A stretch of DNA of 47,932 nucleotides from Enterobacteriaceae endosymbiont of Donacia crassipes. Lineage in GTDB: Bacteria > Pseudomonadota > Gammaproteobacteria > Enterobacterales > Enterobacteriaceae. Shown here piece after piece: positions 28,501 through 37,093 of this stretch. Each line of letters starts with the position of its first letter. Positions within the stretch are counted from its first letter, which is position 1. Below the pieces are notes generated by a model. That model saw only the letters and a list, made by a program, of their open reading frames with translations. It had not been told where the DNA came from and did not search any database. The position numbers and the translations under genes were made by a program. The stretch spans positions 208,569-256,500 of the forward strand of contig NZ_CP046202.1 in assembly GCF_012569785.1 (NCBI RefSeq), given 5' to 3'.

Positions 28501-29100
28501 AACTAAAGGAATAGCAAAATAACTTGATAAATCTATAATTAAATTAATATAATCTTCTTCATACATACGATTTGTACGTATAATTTCAAAATAAAAACGA
28601 TTATTAAAATATTTTTTATAAAAAAAAATTAAATTTTTTATTGAAAAATTATTTTTTTGTAAAAGATTTTTCCCTATTTCTCCTTTTATTCCACCAGATA
28701 ATACAATTAATCCTTTATTATATTTTGCAAGTAAATTATAAGTTATTATAGGACCTAAGTTATTATCATAACCATTTTGATAGCTATTAAATATTAATAA
28801 TTTTAAATTTTGATAACCAGTATTATTTATTACTAATATGGTTATTTTGGAATATTTACAATTATTATAAGTATTTAAATTTTTAATTTTAAAATCAGCT
28901 CCAGTTATAGCTTTTAATCCTAAATTATGTGATTTTTTATAAAATTTAACTAAACCAAATATATTATTAAAATCTGTAACAGCTATAGCAGGCATATTAA
29001 ATATTTTAGCTTTATTTATAATTTGTTCTATTTTAGCAAGACCATCTCTAATAGAATAGTCACTATGTACATGTAAATGTACAAATTTAGGATAATTCAT
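25582..29100 (-). CDS. dnaE: DNA polymerase III alpha subunit
   Basis: This is the replicative DNA polymerase. It has 1172 residues (E. coli 1160). The PHP domain starts at once with FVHLHVHSDYSIRDG. The palm has VGPARGSGAGSL and the catalytic Asp pair in PDFDIDFCMEKRD, with the third Asp in the VKFDFLGLRTL region. Fingers and thumb motifs include TTGIFQLESKG, LYRPGPLQSGMVENFI and YGIILYQEQVMKIAQ. The sliding-clamp contact corresponding to E. coli QADMF is present as QIDFF, following EEKQTK. The C-terminal part (about 930-1172) is the most diverged. The N terminus MNYPKFVHLHVHSDY fits MSEPRFVHLRVHSDY, fixing the start. It follows fabZ directly; rnhB, lpxB and lpxA have been deleted between them. 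Confidence 0.98.
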   Translation of the reverse strand: MNYPKFVHLHVHSDYSIRDGLAKIEQIINKAKIFNMPAIAVTDFNNIFGLVKFYKKSHNLGLKAITGADFKIKNLNTYNNCKYSKITILVINNTGYQNLKLLIFNSYQNGYDNNLGPIITYNLLAKYNKGLIVLSGGIKGEIGKNLLQKNNFSIKNLIFFYKKYFNNRFYFEIIRTNRMYEEDYINLIIDLSSYFAIPLVATNDVRFLNKEDYYAHEIRIAINKGFTINKNHKNSHYSKEQFLKSTEEMCILFKDIPEALFNSVEIAKRCNLFLSLGKYFLPKFIINKNITPENYIIKKAYIGLKNKLNILYSNVNDFKKKYIKYQKRLNQELKVINQMGFPSYFLIVMEFVQWAKKNNIPVGPARGSGAGSLTAYVLNITNLDPIKFDLIFERFLNKERISLPDFDIDFCMEKRDLVINHVKKIYGYKSVFQIITFGTMTAKSVIRDVGRVLGYPYDFINRISKLIPLDIGINLKKAFLKNKILFNLYKSDNNIKELVNTSLKLEGTIRNIGKHAGGVVISPDNIIKYTTIYCDCNGNNRVTQFDKNDIEDIGLVKFDFLGLRTLTVIHYAVKMINTKLIKNNKKLLEINNLVLNDKNIYNFLQTAQTTGIFQLESKGIKELIIQLKPDNFEDLIALLALYRPGPLQSGMVENFINRKHGREIISYPDKNWQHEKLKPILKSTYGIILYQEQVMKIAQVLANYSLGEADILRRVISKKQHKEMSKQRKRFLQGSKKLNIDNTLSMKIFDYLEKFSSYGFNKSHSAGYALISYQTLWLKVYHPSEFMAAVLTSEMDNKNKIIHLIHECKKMKIKILSPNINTSLYKFHVNENGYIIYGLGAIKGIGQQLAFNILDARKKIGYFKSIFHFFTKINFSKLNKKIIETLILSGSLDSFKFNRGVLINNLEKIIKLTNKYLEEKQTKQIDFFNKKNTFLLKDDNYIYNDINLSWINKDILIKEKNILGFYLTGHPLDGFLKEIFFYTKKNNIQYFLKNYKKPIRVTIGGIINNIRTTYNKKKQKILLFNLDDNSAVLEIHLFLDILSNKNDLITLNNIVIINGILYFNNFLKLFICDVNHITDITTAREKYLNKINIIFKTKKVLYNISFLKNLKKILFLEKKNYKKNIQIYFFYEKLNFRKKIYFNKSYFISTEINIFNKFINLLNQKYIKLEFN

Positions 29101-29166
29101 ATTTTATGTTAATTCACAAAAATTTTTAATTAAATTTAAATTTTATTTTTTTATAAAAATAAAATT

Positions 29167-29598
29167 TTATTTTTGAATATATGTACATATAAATTTTGCT
29201 TTACAAATAATTTTATTATTAATTTTAGCTATGCTATTAAAAAATATAAAAGAGTTTTTTTTTTTTTTTAAAAAACTTTCTATTATTATTTGATCTCCTG
29301 GAAAAATAAATTTTTTAAAACGAACTTGATCAATACCAGCTACATAATACATAAATTTTTTTTGATTTTTATTACTTTTATAAATTAATAATCCTGTAGT
29401 TTGAATCATAGATTCTAATAACAATGTTCCGGGATAAATAGGATTTTTAGGAAAATGTCCTTGAAAAAAAGGCTCATTAATAGAAATATTTTTTATAGCA
29501 TTCAAATATTTAAATTTTTTGAATGCTATAATTTTATCTACTAAAATAAATGGATACCTATGTGGTAAAATAGATAAAATTTCATTAATATTCAACAT
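29167..29598 (-). CDS. fabZ: 3-hydroxyacyl-[acyl-carrier-protein] dehydratase FabZ
   Basis: This enzyme removes water from beta-hydroxyacyl-ACP during fatty-acid elongation. It has 143 residues (E. coli 151). The hot-dog fold signature is present: LPHRYPFILVDKI, then NEPFFQGHFPKNPIYPGTLLLESMIQ (split across residues about 41-66) with the catalytic His and Glu. The gene contains a 15-T run on the plus strand at 29255-29269, coding for four lysines, prone to polymerase slippage. It lies between skp and dnaE; in E. coli lpxD precedes it and lpxA, lpxB and rnhB follow. With the lipid A genes gone, its job here is phospholipid fatty acids only. No ribosome-binding site is evident. Confidence 0.96.
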   Translation of the reverse strand: MLNINEILSILPHRYPFILVDKIIAFKKFKYLNAIKNISINEPFFQGHFPKNPIYPGTLLLESMIQTTGLLIYKSNKNQKKFMYYVAGIDQVRFKKFIFPGDQIIIESFLKKKKNSFIFFNSIAKINNKIICKAKFICTYIQK

Positions 29599-29645
29599 AA
29601 TAATTCTTATTATACATATAAATTTTTAATTTAATTTTATTATAT

Positions 29646-30170
29646 TTATAATATAAATAAAATATTATTTTGTTGAATTGCTAAATTAATTACATCATTT
29701 GTTATATCTTTAATATTTTTAATATATGCTATTGAAGAAATATCTAAAACAATATTATAATTATCCTTTTCAGCAATAATATTTATTAATTTATGAATAA
29801 AAATTAATATTTTATTACGTGCATTTTCTTGTTTTTGATGATTCTTTTTTGTATAAAATTTTATTTTTTTCATTAAAATTTTTTTTTCATATTTTATTTC
29901 TTTTTCTAAATTTTCTCTTGATTTTTTAGATAAATTTTTATTTTCTAATCGTTTTATTTTAGATAAAAATAATTTTTTCATTTTTTTAACAACTAAAAAA
30001 TCAGAATATAATTCTTTTTCTAATTTTTTGGTTATCTTTTCTTTTTGAGGTATTATATCAAAAATTTTAGCAATATTAACTACTACTATTTTTGTACAAC
30101 AATAAGCTTGATTGTTAGTTAAATTAAAAAAAATTAAAATTAATAATGTAAATTTAAAAAAATTTTTCAT
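29646..30170 (-). CDS. skp: Skp (OmpH) periplasmic chaperone
   Basis: This trimeric chaperone carries unfolded outer-membrane proteins through the periplasm to BamA. It has 174 residues (E. coli 161). Residues 1-24 form a signal peptide: Lys at 2, a hydrophobic stretch LLILIFF, then a QAYC-type cleavage region. The mature part begins KIVVVNIAKIF, matching the first strand of Skp, followed by a long, Lys-rich alpha-helical arm (about 40-125, coiled-coil) and a final strand NYNIVLDISSIAYI. Sequence identity is low, so the name rests on architecture and position directly after bamA and before fabZ, as in E. coli without lpxD. Confidence 0.88.
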   Translation of the reverse strand: MKNFFKFTLLILIFFNLTNNQAYCCTKIVVVNIAKIFDIIPQKEKITKKLEKELYSDFLVVKKMKKLFLSKIKRLENKNLSKKSRENLEKEIKYEKKILMKKIKFYTKKNHQKQENARNKILIFIHKLINIIAEKDNYNIVLDISSIAYIKNIKDITNDVINLAIQQNNILFIL

Positions 30171-30182
30171 ATTTAAATATTC

Positions 30183-32693
30183 CTATTTTAAATAATTATT
30201 CCCATTTTGAGTAAAATTAAATTGAAAAAATTGAATTTTATCCATTTTATATTTTTTAATTGGATATGCAAAAGAAATAATTATATCACCAAATGAAGTA
30301 TGAAATTGAAAAGATAAACCTATAGAAGATCTTATTTGAAAAAAAAGATTAAATTTAGGAATTTTATATAATTTAAATAAATAATTATTTTTCCATGTAG
30401 TATCAATTAAATTACCTATATCTAAAAAAATAGAAGATCTTATCTGTTTTATAAATTTATTTTTTATAAAAGATAAAGGAATAATTAATTCATTATTTAT
30501 ATAAAATAAAACATTACCACCTATTGGCATATTCGATAAACAAATAGTTTTTTTATCACTACAATTATATTCTGTTGAAGAATAATATACACCTTTAGGA
30601 CCAATAGTATTGATTTGAAAACCTCTAATAGAATTAGATCCACCTAAATAAAAATTTTTGTAAAAAGGATATTTACCACCTAAAAAACCATTACCATAAC
30701 TAAAATTACTTTTAAATAAAAAAATAATAAAATCATTATTTTGTAAATTATTTTGTAATTTTTGTAAATGAAATAAAGGAAAATATTGTAAATAATTAAA
30801 AATAATTTTATAATAACGATTTTTACTATACCATGGAATGGAAAAATAAGTATCTAAAGAACTTAAAATACCATTTGATGGATAATTAAAATTATCTAAA
30901 TTTTTAAATATAAATTTATAATGAATTACGAATTCATCTAATAAATAATATTTATATGATTTATTATATTTTTGATATCCTATATATCTAAGATAATTCC
31001 ATAATGATAATTGTGGTTCAATATTACTAATTTTATTTTTAATAAATCCAATATTACTTTCTATAAAAAATTTATGATTAATTGGTAATTTAAATATTCC
31101 TAAAAATCCTTTATTTTTATTTATATAATTATAAAAAAAATTATCGTTTTCGTTTATAGAATTCAAAAATATTTTTATACCAGAATTAATTTTTTTAAAA
31201 AAAGCATGATTTTTCATAATAAATATTTCTAAATAATAGTGATAAAAATCTTTATGAAAATCAATATCTATATCATATCCAGTACCTATAAAATTATTTT
31301 GTTGTAAAATAGTATTTAATCCTAATGATCCACCTTTAATTATGCCTAATCCTGTTCTTAAAAAACCTTCATTTTTTTCATCAACTTTAAATATTACATT
31401 TAATGTATTTTTTAAATCATTATTTTTATATAAAAAAATTTCTACTCTATTAAAGTATCCCAAAGATAATAATTTCTCTCTTGTTTTTTTTATTAATTTA
31501 ATATTTAATAAATCACCTTCTGATTGTAATAATTCATTTCTTAAAAGAAAATCTTTAGTATAATTATTCCCTACAAAATCTATTTTTCTTATATAATATT
31601 TATTATTAGTTTTTATATAAACTATAATATTTACTGTGTTTTTTTTTCTATCTATAATAGATTGTATCATTACTTTAGGATTTAAAAATCCATTTTCTTT
31701 TAAAAATTTTTTTATTTTATATTTTAATCCTATAACTGTATCAGTCTTATAAATTTTTCCTGGAATAATATTAATTATATTTTTTATTGGTTTTTTTAAA
31801 TACTTATTTGTATCGAGTTTTATTAATATTTTTTTAAAATAAAACGGTTGGTTTTCTTTAATTTTTATCGTTAAAAAAAATTTTTTTTTATCATATGATG
31901 AGTTTTGTATAATATCTTGTATCTCAAATCTTAAATATCCTTGATTTATATAAAAATTATTTAATTGATCTAAAATATGATTAATATTATTAATTTTATA
32001 TTTCTTTTTTTTTGTAAAAAAAAAGAAAAATTTATTATTAATATTTAAATAGTTTAATAAAAAATTAGTTTTATAAATTTTATTACCTACAAAATTAATT
32101 GTATTAATATTTATATAATTAAACTTTTTAAATAAAATTTCTATATCAACTTTATTATTTAAATATTTTTTTATTTTTATTTTTATATAAGTAAAAAATA
32201 TAGAATTTTTTAAAAAAATTAATTTTATATTTTTCTTAAATAGGAATAATGAATCATTATTTAATGTATTATTCTTTTTTATGTTTAATTTATCTAATAA
32301 AAAAAAAATAAGATTATTATTAATAATTTTATTATTTTTAATTTTAATATTATTAATAATTGGTTTTTCTAAAATTTTAACAAATATGAAATTTTTGTAT
32401 TGAATAATATTAATACTATTTATTATTTTATGTAAATACGTTACTTGTAATATATTAAATATTTCTTTTACAGAAAAACAATTTTTTGTTATATATGAAT
32501 ATATTTCATCATTTTGTAATTTTATTTTATTTAAACCAAAAAAAATAACTTGATTAACACAATTATTTTTTCTATTTAAACTATTTGCATAACAAAAAAT
32601 ATTTGTATTAAAAATAAAGAAAAAAATAAATAGAAATTTATAATAATAAATAATGTTTATTAAAATTTTTTTTTTAAAATCGATGAAAATCAT
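30183..32693 (-). CDS. bamA: BamA outer-membrane protein assembly factor
   Basis: This is the essential outer-membrane barrel that inserts other beta-barrel proteins. It has 836 residues (E. coli 810). A hydrophobic signal segment lies near residues 11-35 (FLFIFFFIFNT). POTRA domains fill roughly 45-440. The strongest one, before the barrel, has IRKIDFVGNNYTKDFLLRNEL and SEGDLLNIKLI. The barrel (about 440-836) has the substrate-gating loop motif IRGF in GGSNSIRGFQINTIGP and the start LRTGLGIIKGGSLGLN. The start ATG overlaps the end of rseP by 20 bases. POTRA1-3 are Asn/Lys-rich and much diverged. The final strand ends in FNFTQNGNNYLK rather than in an aromatic residue. Order rseP-bamA-skp is ancestral. 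Confidence 0.95.
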   Translation of the reverse strand: MIFIDFKKKILINIIYYYKFLFIFFFIFNTNIFCYANSLNRKNNCVNQVIFFGLNKIKLQNDEIYSYITKNCFSVKEIFNILQVTYLHKIINSINIIQYKNFIFVKILEKPIINNIKIKNNKIINNNLIFFLLDKLNIKKNNTLNNDSLFLFKKNIKLIFLKNSIFFTYIKIKIKKYLNNKVDIEILFKKFNYININTINFVGNKIYKTNFLLNYLNINNKFFFFFTKKKKYKINNINHILDQLNNFYINQGYLRFEIQDIIQNSSYDKKKFFLTIKIKENQPFYFKKILIKLDTNKYLKKPIKNIINIIPGKIYKTDTVIGLKYKIKKFLKENGFLNPKVMIQSIIDRKKNTVNIIVYIKTNNKYYIRKIDFVGNNYTKDFLLRNELLQSEGDLLNIKLIKKTREKLLSLGYFNRVEIFLYKNNDLKNTLNVIFKVDEKNEGFLRTGLGIIKGGSLGLNTILQQNNFIGTGYDIDIDFHKDFYHYYLEIFIMKNHAFFKKINSGIKIFLNSINENDNFFYNYINKNKGFLGIFKLPINHKFFIESNIGFIKNKISNIEPQLSLWNYLRYIGYQKYNKSYKYYLLDEFVIHYKFIFKNLDNFNYPSNGILSSLDTYFSIPWYSKNRYYKIIFNYLQYFPLFHLQKLQNNLQNNDFIIFLFKSNFSYGNGFLGGKYPFYKNFYLGGSNSIRGFQINTIGPKGVYYSSTEYNCSDKKTICLSNMPIGGNVLFYINNELIIPLSFIKNKFIKQIRSSIFLDIGNLIDTTWKNNYLFKLYKIPKFNLFFQIRSSIGLSFQFHTSFGDIIISFAYPIKKYKMDKIQFFQFNFTQNGNNYLK

Positions 32694-34032
32694 TTATAAA
32701 TGCAATCCCCATAATTATTATTAAAGTAATTATACTAAAAATATATATTAATTGTTTAATTTTATTTGGTATTTTTTTATTAATTATTTTTTCAAAAATT
32801 AAAAATAATAATTGTCCACCATCTAATATTGGTAAAGGAAATAAATTAATTATACTTAAATTAATACTGATTATTGCTAAAAATACGAAATAATATAAAA
32901 TTTTATTTCGAAATAATATACTTGCAATATGTCCTATAGAAATAGGTCCACTTAATTTAGAAATATTATTTTTATTATAAAATAAAAAAGTATTAAGAAT
33001 TAATTTTACTATTTTGAAAGTTTGATTTAATGATTTTATTAGGGCTTTGGTAAAATTTATTTTATATTGAAAATATAATTTATTTTTATTTCTATCTACT
33101 TTGGGTAGAAATCCTAAAAAACCAACATGATTTTTTTTAGTTAAAGATAAAATATTTAAATTTATATTATTATTTTTTCTTTTAATATTTAAATGAATTA
33201 TTTTATTAGGATTATTATAAATAATTTTTTGAAAATTATACCAATTTATAAATTTTATATTTTCTATACTTATAATTTTATCTCCAATTTTTAAATTAGC
33301 TTTTTCTGCAGGTGATCCTGGTATTATATAATTAATAATAGGATAAATTTTTAATTCTTGAGGTAATATTCCTAATATTGTAATTAAATTTTTTTCATTA
33401 ATAAAACTAAGAAAATTTTTATCAAAATTTAATTCTTTTTTTTTAATCAAAGAAGAATTTATTTTATGAAATTCTATATTTATTTTATTTTTTTGACGAA
33501 TATTTTTAATTAATTTTATATTTAACTTATTCCAGTTACTAATTTTAGTATTATTAATTTTTTTAATTTCAATATTAGATTCTAAATTAATTAGATTTCC
33601 AACAGACATATAATTAATTTCATTAATAATATTTTTTTTTATGGGTAATCCTATTAAAAAAATTATAAAATAAATAAATATTGCAAAAAAAATATTTGCA
33701 AAAGGTCCTGCTAATATAATAAGTATTTGTTTAAAAAAATTTAATTGATAAAAAAATAATAACTTAAATTTTTTAATATATTTTATATTATTATTTTTTA
33801 CCGATTCAGGCATTTTTACATACCCACCAAAAGGTAATAATCTTATTATATAATTTGTTCCATATTTATCACGATACTGAAATATTTTTTTACCAAAACC
33901 TAACGAAAAGCATTCGACATAAGTATTAAAAAAACGTGCTATAAAAAAATGTCCATATTCATGAATTATAATTAGACTACTTATAGTAATACAAAATATT
34001 ATAATATTATATAAAATATTTATCAAAATCAT
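32674..34032 (-). CDS. rseP: RseP intramembrane zinc metalloprotease
   Basis: This site-2 protease cleaves membrane segments: in E. coli the anti-sigma factor RseA and leftover signal peptides. It has 452 residues (E. coli 450). The zinc motif HExxH is HEYGH in the first membrane segment (LIIHEYGHFFIAR), and the third zinc ligand Asp is in FPLPILDGGQLLF near the C terminus. FGGYVKMP is also conserved. Two central PDZ regions are present; the second is clearer (GSPAEKANLKIGDKIISIE). Several hydrophobic segments agree with the family. It overlaps bamA by 20 bases. cdsA, normally between uppS and rseP, is missing. Sigma-E genes are not in the window, so signal-peptide clearance may be its main job (inference). 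Confidence 0.96.
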   Translation of the reverse strand: MILINILYNIIIFCITISSLIIIHEYGHFFIARFFNTYVECFSLGFGKKIFQYRDKYGTNYIIRLLPFGGYVKMPESVKNNNIKYIKKFKLLFFYQLNFFKQILIILAGPFANIFFAIFIYFIIFLIGLPIKKNIINEINYMSVGNLINLESNIEIKKINNTKISNWNKLNIKLIKNIRQKNKINIEFHKINSSLIKKKELNFDKNFLSFINEKNLITILGILPQELKIYPIINYIIPGSPAEKANLKIGDKIISIENIKFINWYNFQKIIYNNPNKIIHLNIKRKNNNINLNILSLTKKNHVGFLGFLPKVDRNKNKLYFQYKINFTKALIKSLNQTFKIVKLILNTFLFYNKNNISKLSGPISIGHIASILFRNKILYYFVFLAIISINLSIINLFPLPILDGGQLLFLIFEKIINKKIPNKIKQLIYIFSIITLIIIMGIAFINDFHRF

Positions 34033-34099
34033 AACTCCTAAAATTAATATTAATTTTTCTAATAATGATATATAAAATTTTTAATAAAAAATAACTTAT

Positions 34100-34837
34100 T
34101 TAATTTCCACCAAAACGGCGATTTCTTTTTTTAAAAGAATTAAGTGCTTGTTTAAAATCATATTCATTAAAATCAGGCCATAATGTTTGAGTAAAATATA
34201 ATTCTGAATAGGCAATTTGCCAGATTAAAAAATTACTAATGCGATATTCACCTCCAGTTCTGATTACTAGATCTACAGGAAAAATATTATTTAAACAAAG
34301 ATAATTACTTATCATATTTTCATTAATATCATTAGGATGTAATATTTTTTTATAAATTTTAAAAGCTATTTTTTTTACACTATTAATTATATCCCAACGA
34401 CCACCATAATTTATGGCTATATTTAATAGTAACTTATGATTATTTTTTGTTAAAAGTTCTGCTTTAGTAATAGATTTTTGTAAAGAAAAATTTAATTGAT
34501 TTATATTACCAATAATTTTTAAACATATATCTTGTTTTTTTAAATTTATTGTTTCTATATCTAAAATTCTTTGGAATAAATTCATTAAAAATTTAATTTC
34601 TTGATCAGATCTTTTCCAATTTTCACTGCTAAAAGCATATAAAGTTAATACTTTAATTTTATATTTTAAAGATAAACTAATAATTTTCTTTACAGTTTTT
34701 ATTCCTTCTTTATGTCCTAAAAATTTTAATTTTTTATTTTTTTTTGCCCATCTTCTATTACCATCCATAATAATAGCAACATGTTTAGGATAATAATAAA
34801 TATGATCAATATTTTTTTTTAAAAATTTTTTTTTCAT
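34100..34837 (-). CDS. uppS: undecaprenyl diphosphate synthase
   Basis: This cis-prenyltransferase makes the C55 lipid carrier for peptidoglycan by adding isopentenyl units to farnesyl diphosphate. It has 245 residues (E. coli 253). The catalytic Asp is in HVAIIMDGNRRWAKK, with the FLGHKEG motif after it. Further motifs are LTLYAFSSENWKR, NIAINYGGRWDI, DLVIRTGGEYRISNFLIWQIAYSEL (split in description) and the final RRFGG. The gene follows frr after a 67-base gap; dxr, which separates them in E. coli, is missing, so isoprenoid precursors must come from genes elsewhere or from the host. It works with uppP (43889-44698), which recycles the carrier. Confidence 0.97.
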   Translation of the reverse strand: MKKKFLKKNIDHIYYYPKHVAIIMDGNRRWAKKNKKLKFLGHKEGIKTVKKIISLSLKYKIKVLTLYAFSSENWKRSDQEIKFLMNLFQRILDIETINLKKQDICLKIIGNINQLNFSLQKSITKAELLTKNNHKLLLNIAINYGGRWDIINSVKKIAFKIYKKILHPNDINENMISNYLCLNNIFPVDLVIRTGGEYRISNFLIWQIAYSELYFTQTLWPDFNEYDFKQALNSFKKRNRRFGGN

Positions 34838-34904
34838 TTTTTTGAAATTTAAAATTTTATTTAATAAATAAATAAAAAATAATTTATATTTTAATAAAAA
34901 AAAA

Positions 34905-35459
34905 CTAACATAATAGTTTTTTTTCTATTTTTTTTAAAAATTCTTGAATATCTTTAGTATAAGATACTGTTTGTTTTTGAATTTTATTATACAAAATTTT
35001 TTCTTGATTTTCATCAATTTGTTTATTTTTTAATAAATTTTTAATTTTATGGTTAGATTTTCTACGTATATTTCTAATATTAATTTTATTTTGTTCAGCT
35101 TCTATTTTTAGATTTTTAATAATTTTTATCTTTCTAGATTCTGTAATAGAAGGTATATATACATATATATTATTCCCGATAATTTTAGTTGTTACATCTA
35201 AATTTGAAAGTATAATGCTTTTTTCTATATTTTTTTTTATTGTAGAATCAAATGGTGTAATTTTAAGAGTAAAATTATTTTTTAAAACTATAGAAGATAT
35301 ATGATTAATAGGTATTAATTTTTTATTTAATTTTAAACAAATATGATTTAATAAGTAAGGAGATAATCTATTTTGTGATAAAATGTTAACTTTTTTTATA
35401 AATGCATCTAAACATTTTTGCATATTTTTTTTATTATCAATAATAATATTGTTATCCAT
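34905..35459 (-). CDS. frr: ribosome recycling factor
   Basis: This factor splits post-termination ribosomes together with EF-G. It has 184 residues (E. coli 185). Family features are RLSPYLLNHI near residue 35, PFDSTIKKNIEKSIILSNL in the middle and, in the helical arm, NIRNIRRKSNHKIKNLLK, equivalent to the conserved RNIRRDAND segment. Final residues KIEKKLL fit the C-terminal helix. AAAGGA lies 7 bases before the ATG. It is downstream of pyrH by 34 bases in the ancestral rpsB-tsf-pyrH-frr order. No catalytic site applies; all structural segments are present. Confidence 0.97.
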   Translation of the reverse strand: MDNNIIIDNKKNMQKCLDAFIKKVNILSQNRLSPYLLNHICLKLNKKLIPINHISSIVLKNNFTLKITPFDSTIKKNIEKSIILSNLDVTTKIIGNNIYVYIPSITESRKIKIIKNLKIEAEQNKINIRNIRRKSNHKIKNLLKNKQIDENQEKILYNKIQKQTVSYTKDIQEFLKKIEKKLLC

Positions 35460-35493
35460 ATAATTATCCTTTATTTAAACTAAATTTATTTAT

Positions 35494-36222
35494 TTAATAA
35501 TTTTTTATTATTGTTCCTATAATGTTACCAGTTAAAATTTTATAAAGAGAACCAGGTTTTCGAATATTAAAAATGTGTATAGGTATATTATAATCACGCG
35601 CTAAAAGAAACGCAGTATTATCCATAATTTTTATTTTTTTTTTTATTACATAATCATAATTTATTATATTAAAAAATTTAGCATTTGAATAATTTGCAGG
35701 ATCTTTAGAATATACTCCATCAACTTTAGTTGCTTTTAATACAGCATCAGCTTCTAATTCTATAGCTTTTAAACATGCTGTAGTATCTGTAGTAAATAAT
35801 GGATTACCAATACCCCCGGTTAATATAATTATGTTATTTTTGATTAAGTCAATTGCTTTAAAAGCATTATATTCTTCACAAATACCTTGTATTGGTAAAG
35901 AAGACATTAAATATACATTTATTAATTTATTTTTAATAGAATGATATAATAATAAACCATTAATTATAGTTGATATCATACCAATTTGATCACCTAAAAC
36001 TCTTTTTACATTATTATTTTCATTACAATATCTACCTCTAAATAAATTTCCACCTCCTATTACTATGCCAATTTCAATACCTAAAGGTAAAACACTTTTT
36101 ATTTCTTGTATAATATAATCTAATAATTTATTATCTATACCCGATAGATTTTTACCTTGTAAAAATTCTCCACTAATTTTTAATATAATACGATTATAAA
36201 CTATTTTTTTTTTAGTATTCAT
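35494..36222 (-). CDS. pyrH: uridylate kinase
   Basis: This hexameric kinase phosphorylates UMP to UDP. It has 242 residues (E. coli 241). The N-terminal RIILKISGEFLQG holds the phosphate-binding Lys and Gly residues. Other signatures are GIEIGIVIGGGNLFRGR, DQIGMISTIINGL, ILTGGIGNPLFTTDTTA and KATKVDGVYSKDP. The C-terminal GSLYKILTGNIIGTII also matches. The ATG is preceded only by a weak AAG. It lies 62 bases after tsf on the same strand, in the standard order. All motifs look intact, so it is likely active. Confidence 0.98.
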   Translation of the reverse strand: MNTKKKIVYNRIILKISGEFLQGKNLSGIDNKLLDYIIQEIKSVLPLGIEIGIVIGGGNLFRGRYCNENNNVKRVLGDQIGMISTIINGLLLYHSIKNKLINVYLMSSLPIQGICEEYNAFKAIDLIKNNIIILTGGIGNPLFTTDTTACLKAIELEADAVLKATKVDGVYSKDPANYSNAKFFNIINYDYVIKKKIKIMDNTAFLLARDYNIPIHIFNIRKPGSLYKILTGNIIGTIIKNY

Positions 36223-36284
36223 AAGACACTTATTTATTATATATTTTATAAAATATAATTAATTAATTTATATAAATAAAATAA

Positions 36285-37091
36285 TTAATTTTTAATTAAA
36301 TCTGTACCAATTTCTAAACACAAAAAACTTAAAATTTTCATTTTATTTTCATTTAAAACATTAAATATTGTTTTATTATTATCTAATAAAAATTTTTGAT
36401 TATATAATGTAATATTATTTATAAATTTTTTTATACGTCCTTCTATAATTTTTTTAATAATTATTTTAGGTTTATTTTTTTTAATTGCAATATTTTTTTG
36501 TAATTCATATTCTTTATTTATAATAGTAGAAGGAATATCTTTTTCTTGTATATATTCTGGTTTTAACATAGCTATATGCATAGAAATTTTTTTCATTAGT
36601 AATTGATTATTAATATCAGATTTAATAATAATACCAATACGTCTACTATGATGTATATATTTTCCTATAAAATTACCTTTAATATATTCTAAACGATTAA
36701 TAAATATATTTTCCTTTAAAAGACCAATTAATTCTATTCTTTTTTGATCAAAAATTTTTTTTATTGTATTTATATTTTTTTGATTATTTTTTATAACATA
36801 GTTTAAAATTTCATTACCAAAATTAATAAAATGTGTTGATTTTGTAACAAAATCTGTTTGACAATTTATTTCTAATAATATTCCGAAATCTTTTACTACA
36901 TAATCTAAAATTAATCCTTCTTTCGTTTCATTATTTAATTTTTTAATAGATTCTATTTTAAGATATTTTTTTATATAATTTATTGCATTATGTATATTAC
37001 CTTTTGTTTCTATTAATGCTTTTTTACATTCTATAATACTAATACCTGTTATATTTCTTAATTCTTTAATTTTATTAATATCAATTTTCAA
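36285..37091 (-). CDS. tsf: elongation factor Ts
   Basis: This factor exchanges GDP for GTP on EF-Tu. It has 268 residues (E. coli 283). The N-terminal UBA-like domain has ELRNITGISIIECKKALIE, and the EF-Tu-contacting TDFV is present in NCQTDFVTKSTHF. The rest is Lys/Ile-rich and shortened in the second core subdomain. The start is a TTG at 37091: no in-frame ATG fits the family N terminus, and AGGAG lies 6 bases before it. That AGGAG is formed by the last two Arg codons of rpsB (AGG AGA), and the genes are only 2 bases apart, so translation is probably coupled to rpsB. Confidence 0.96.
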   Translation of the reverse strand: MKIDINKIKELRNITGISIIECKKALIETKGNIHNAINYIKKYLKIESIKKLNNETKEGLILDYVVKDFGILLEINCQTDFVTKSTHFINFGNEILNYVIKNNQKNINTIKKIFDQKRIELIGLLKENIFINRLEYIKGNFIGKYIHHSRRIGIIIKSDINNQLLMKKISMHIAMLKPEYIQEKDIPSTIINKEYELQKNIAIKKNKPKIIIKKIIEGRIKKFINNITLYNQKFLLDNNKTIFNVLNENKMKILSFLCLEIGTDLIKN

Positions 37092-37093
37092 TA

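Noticed and set aside
29597..29613. AT-only 7-bp inverted repeat at the fabZ start
   Set aside because: It resembles the dapE palindrome but has no G-C pair; such repeats arise often by chance in this DNA.
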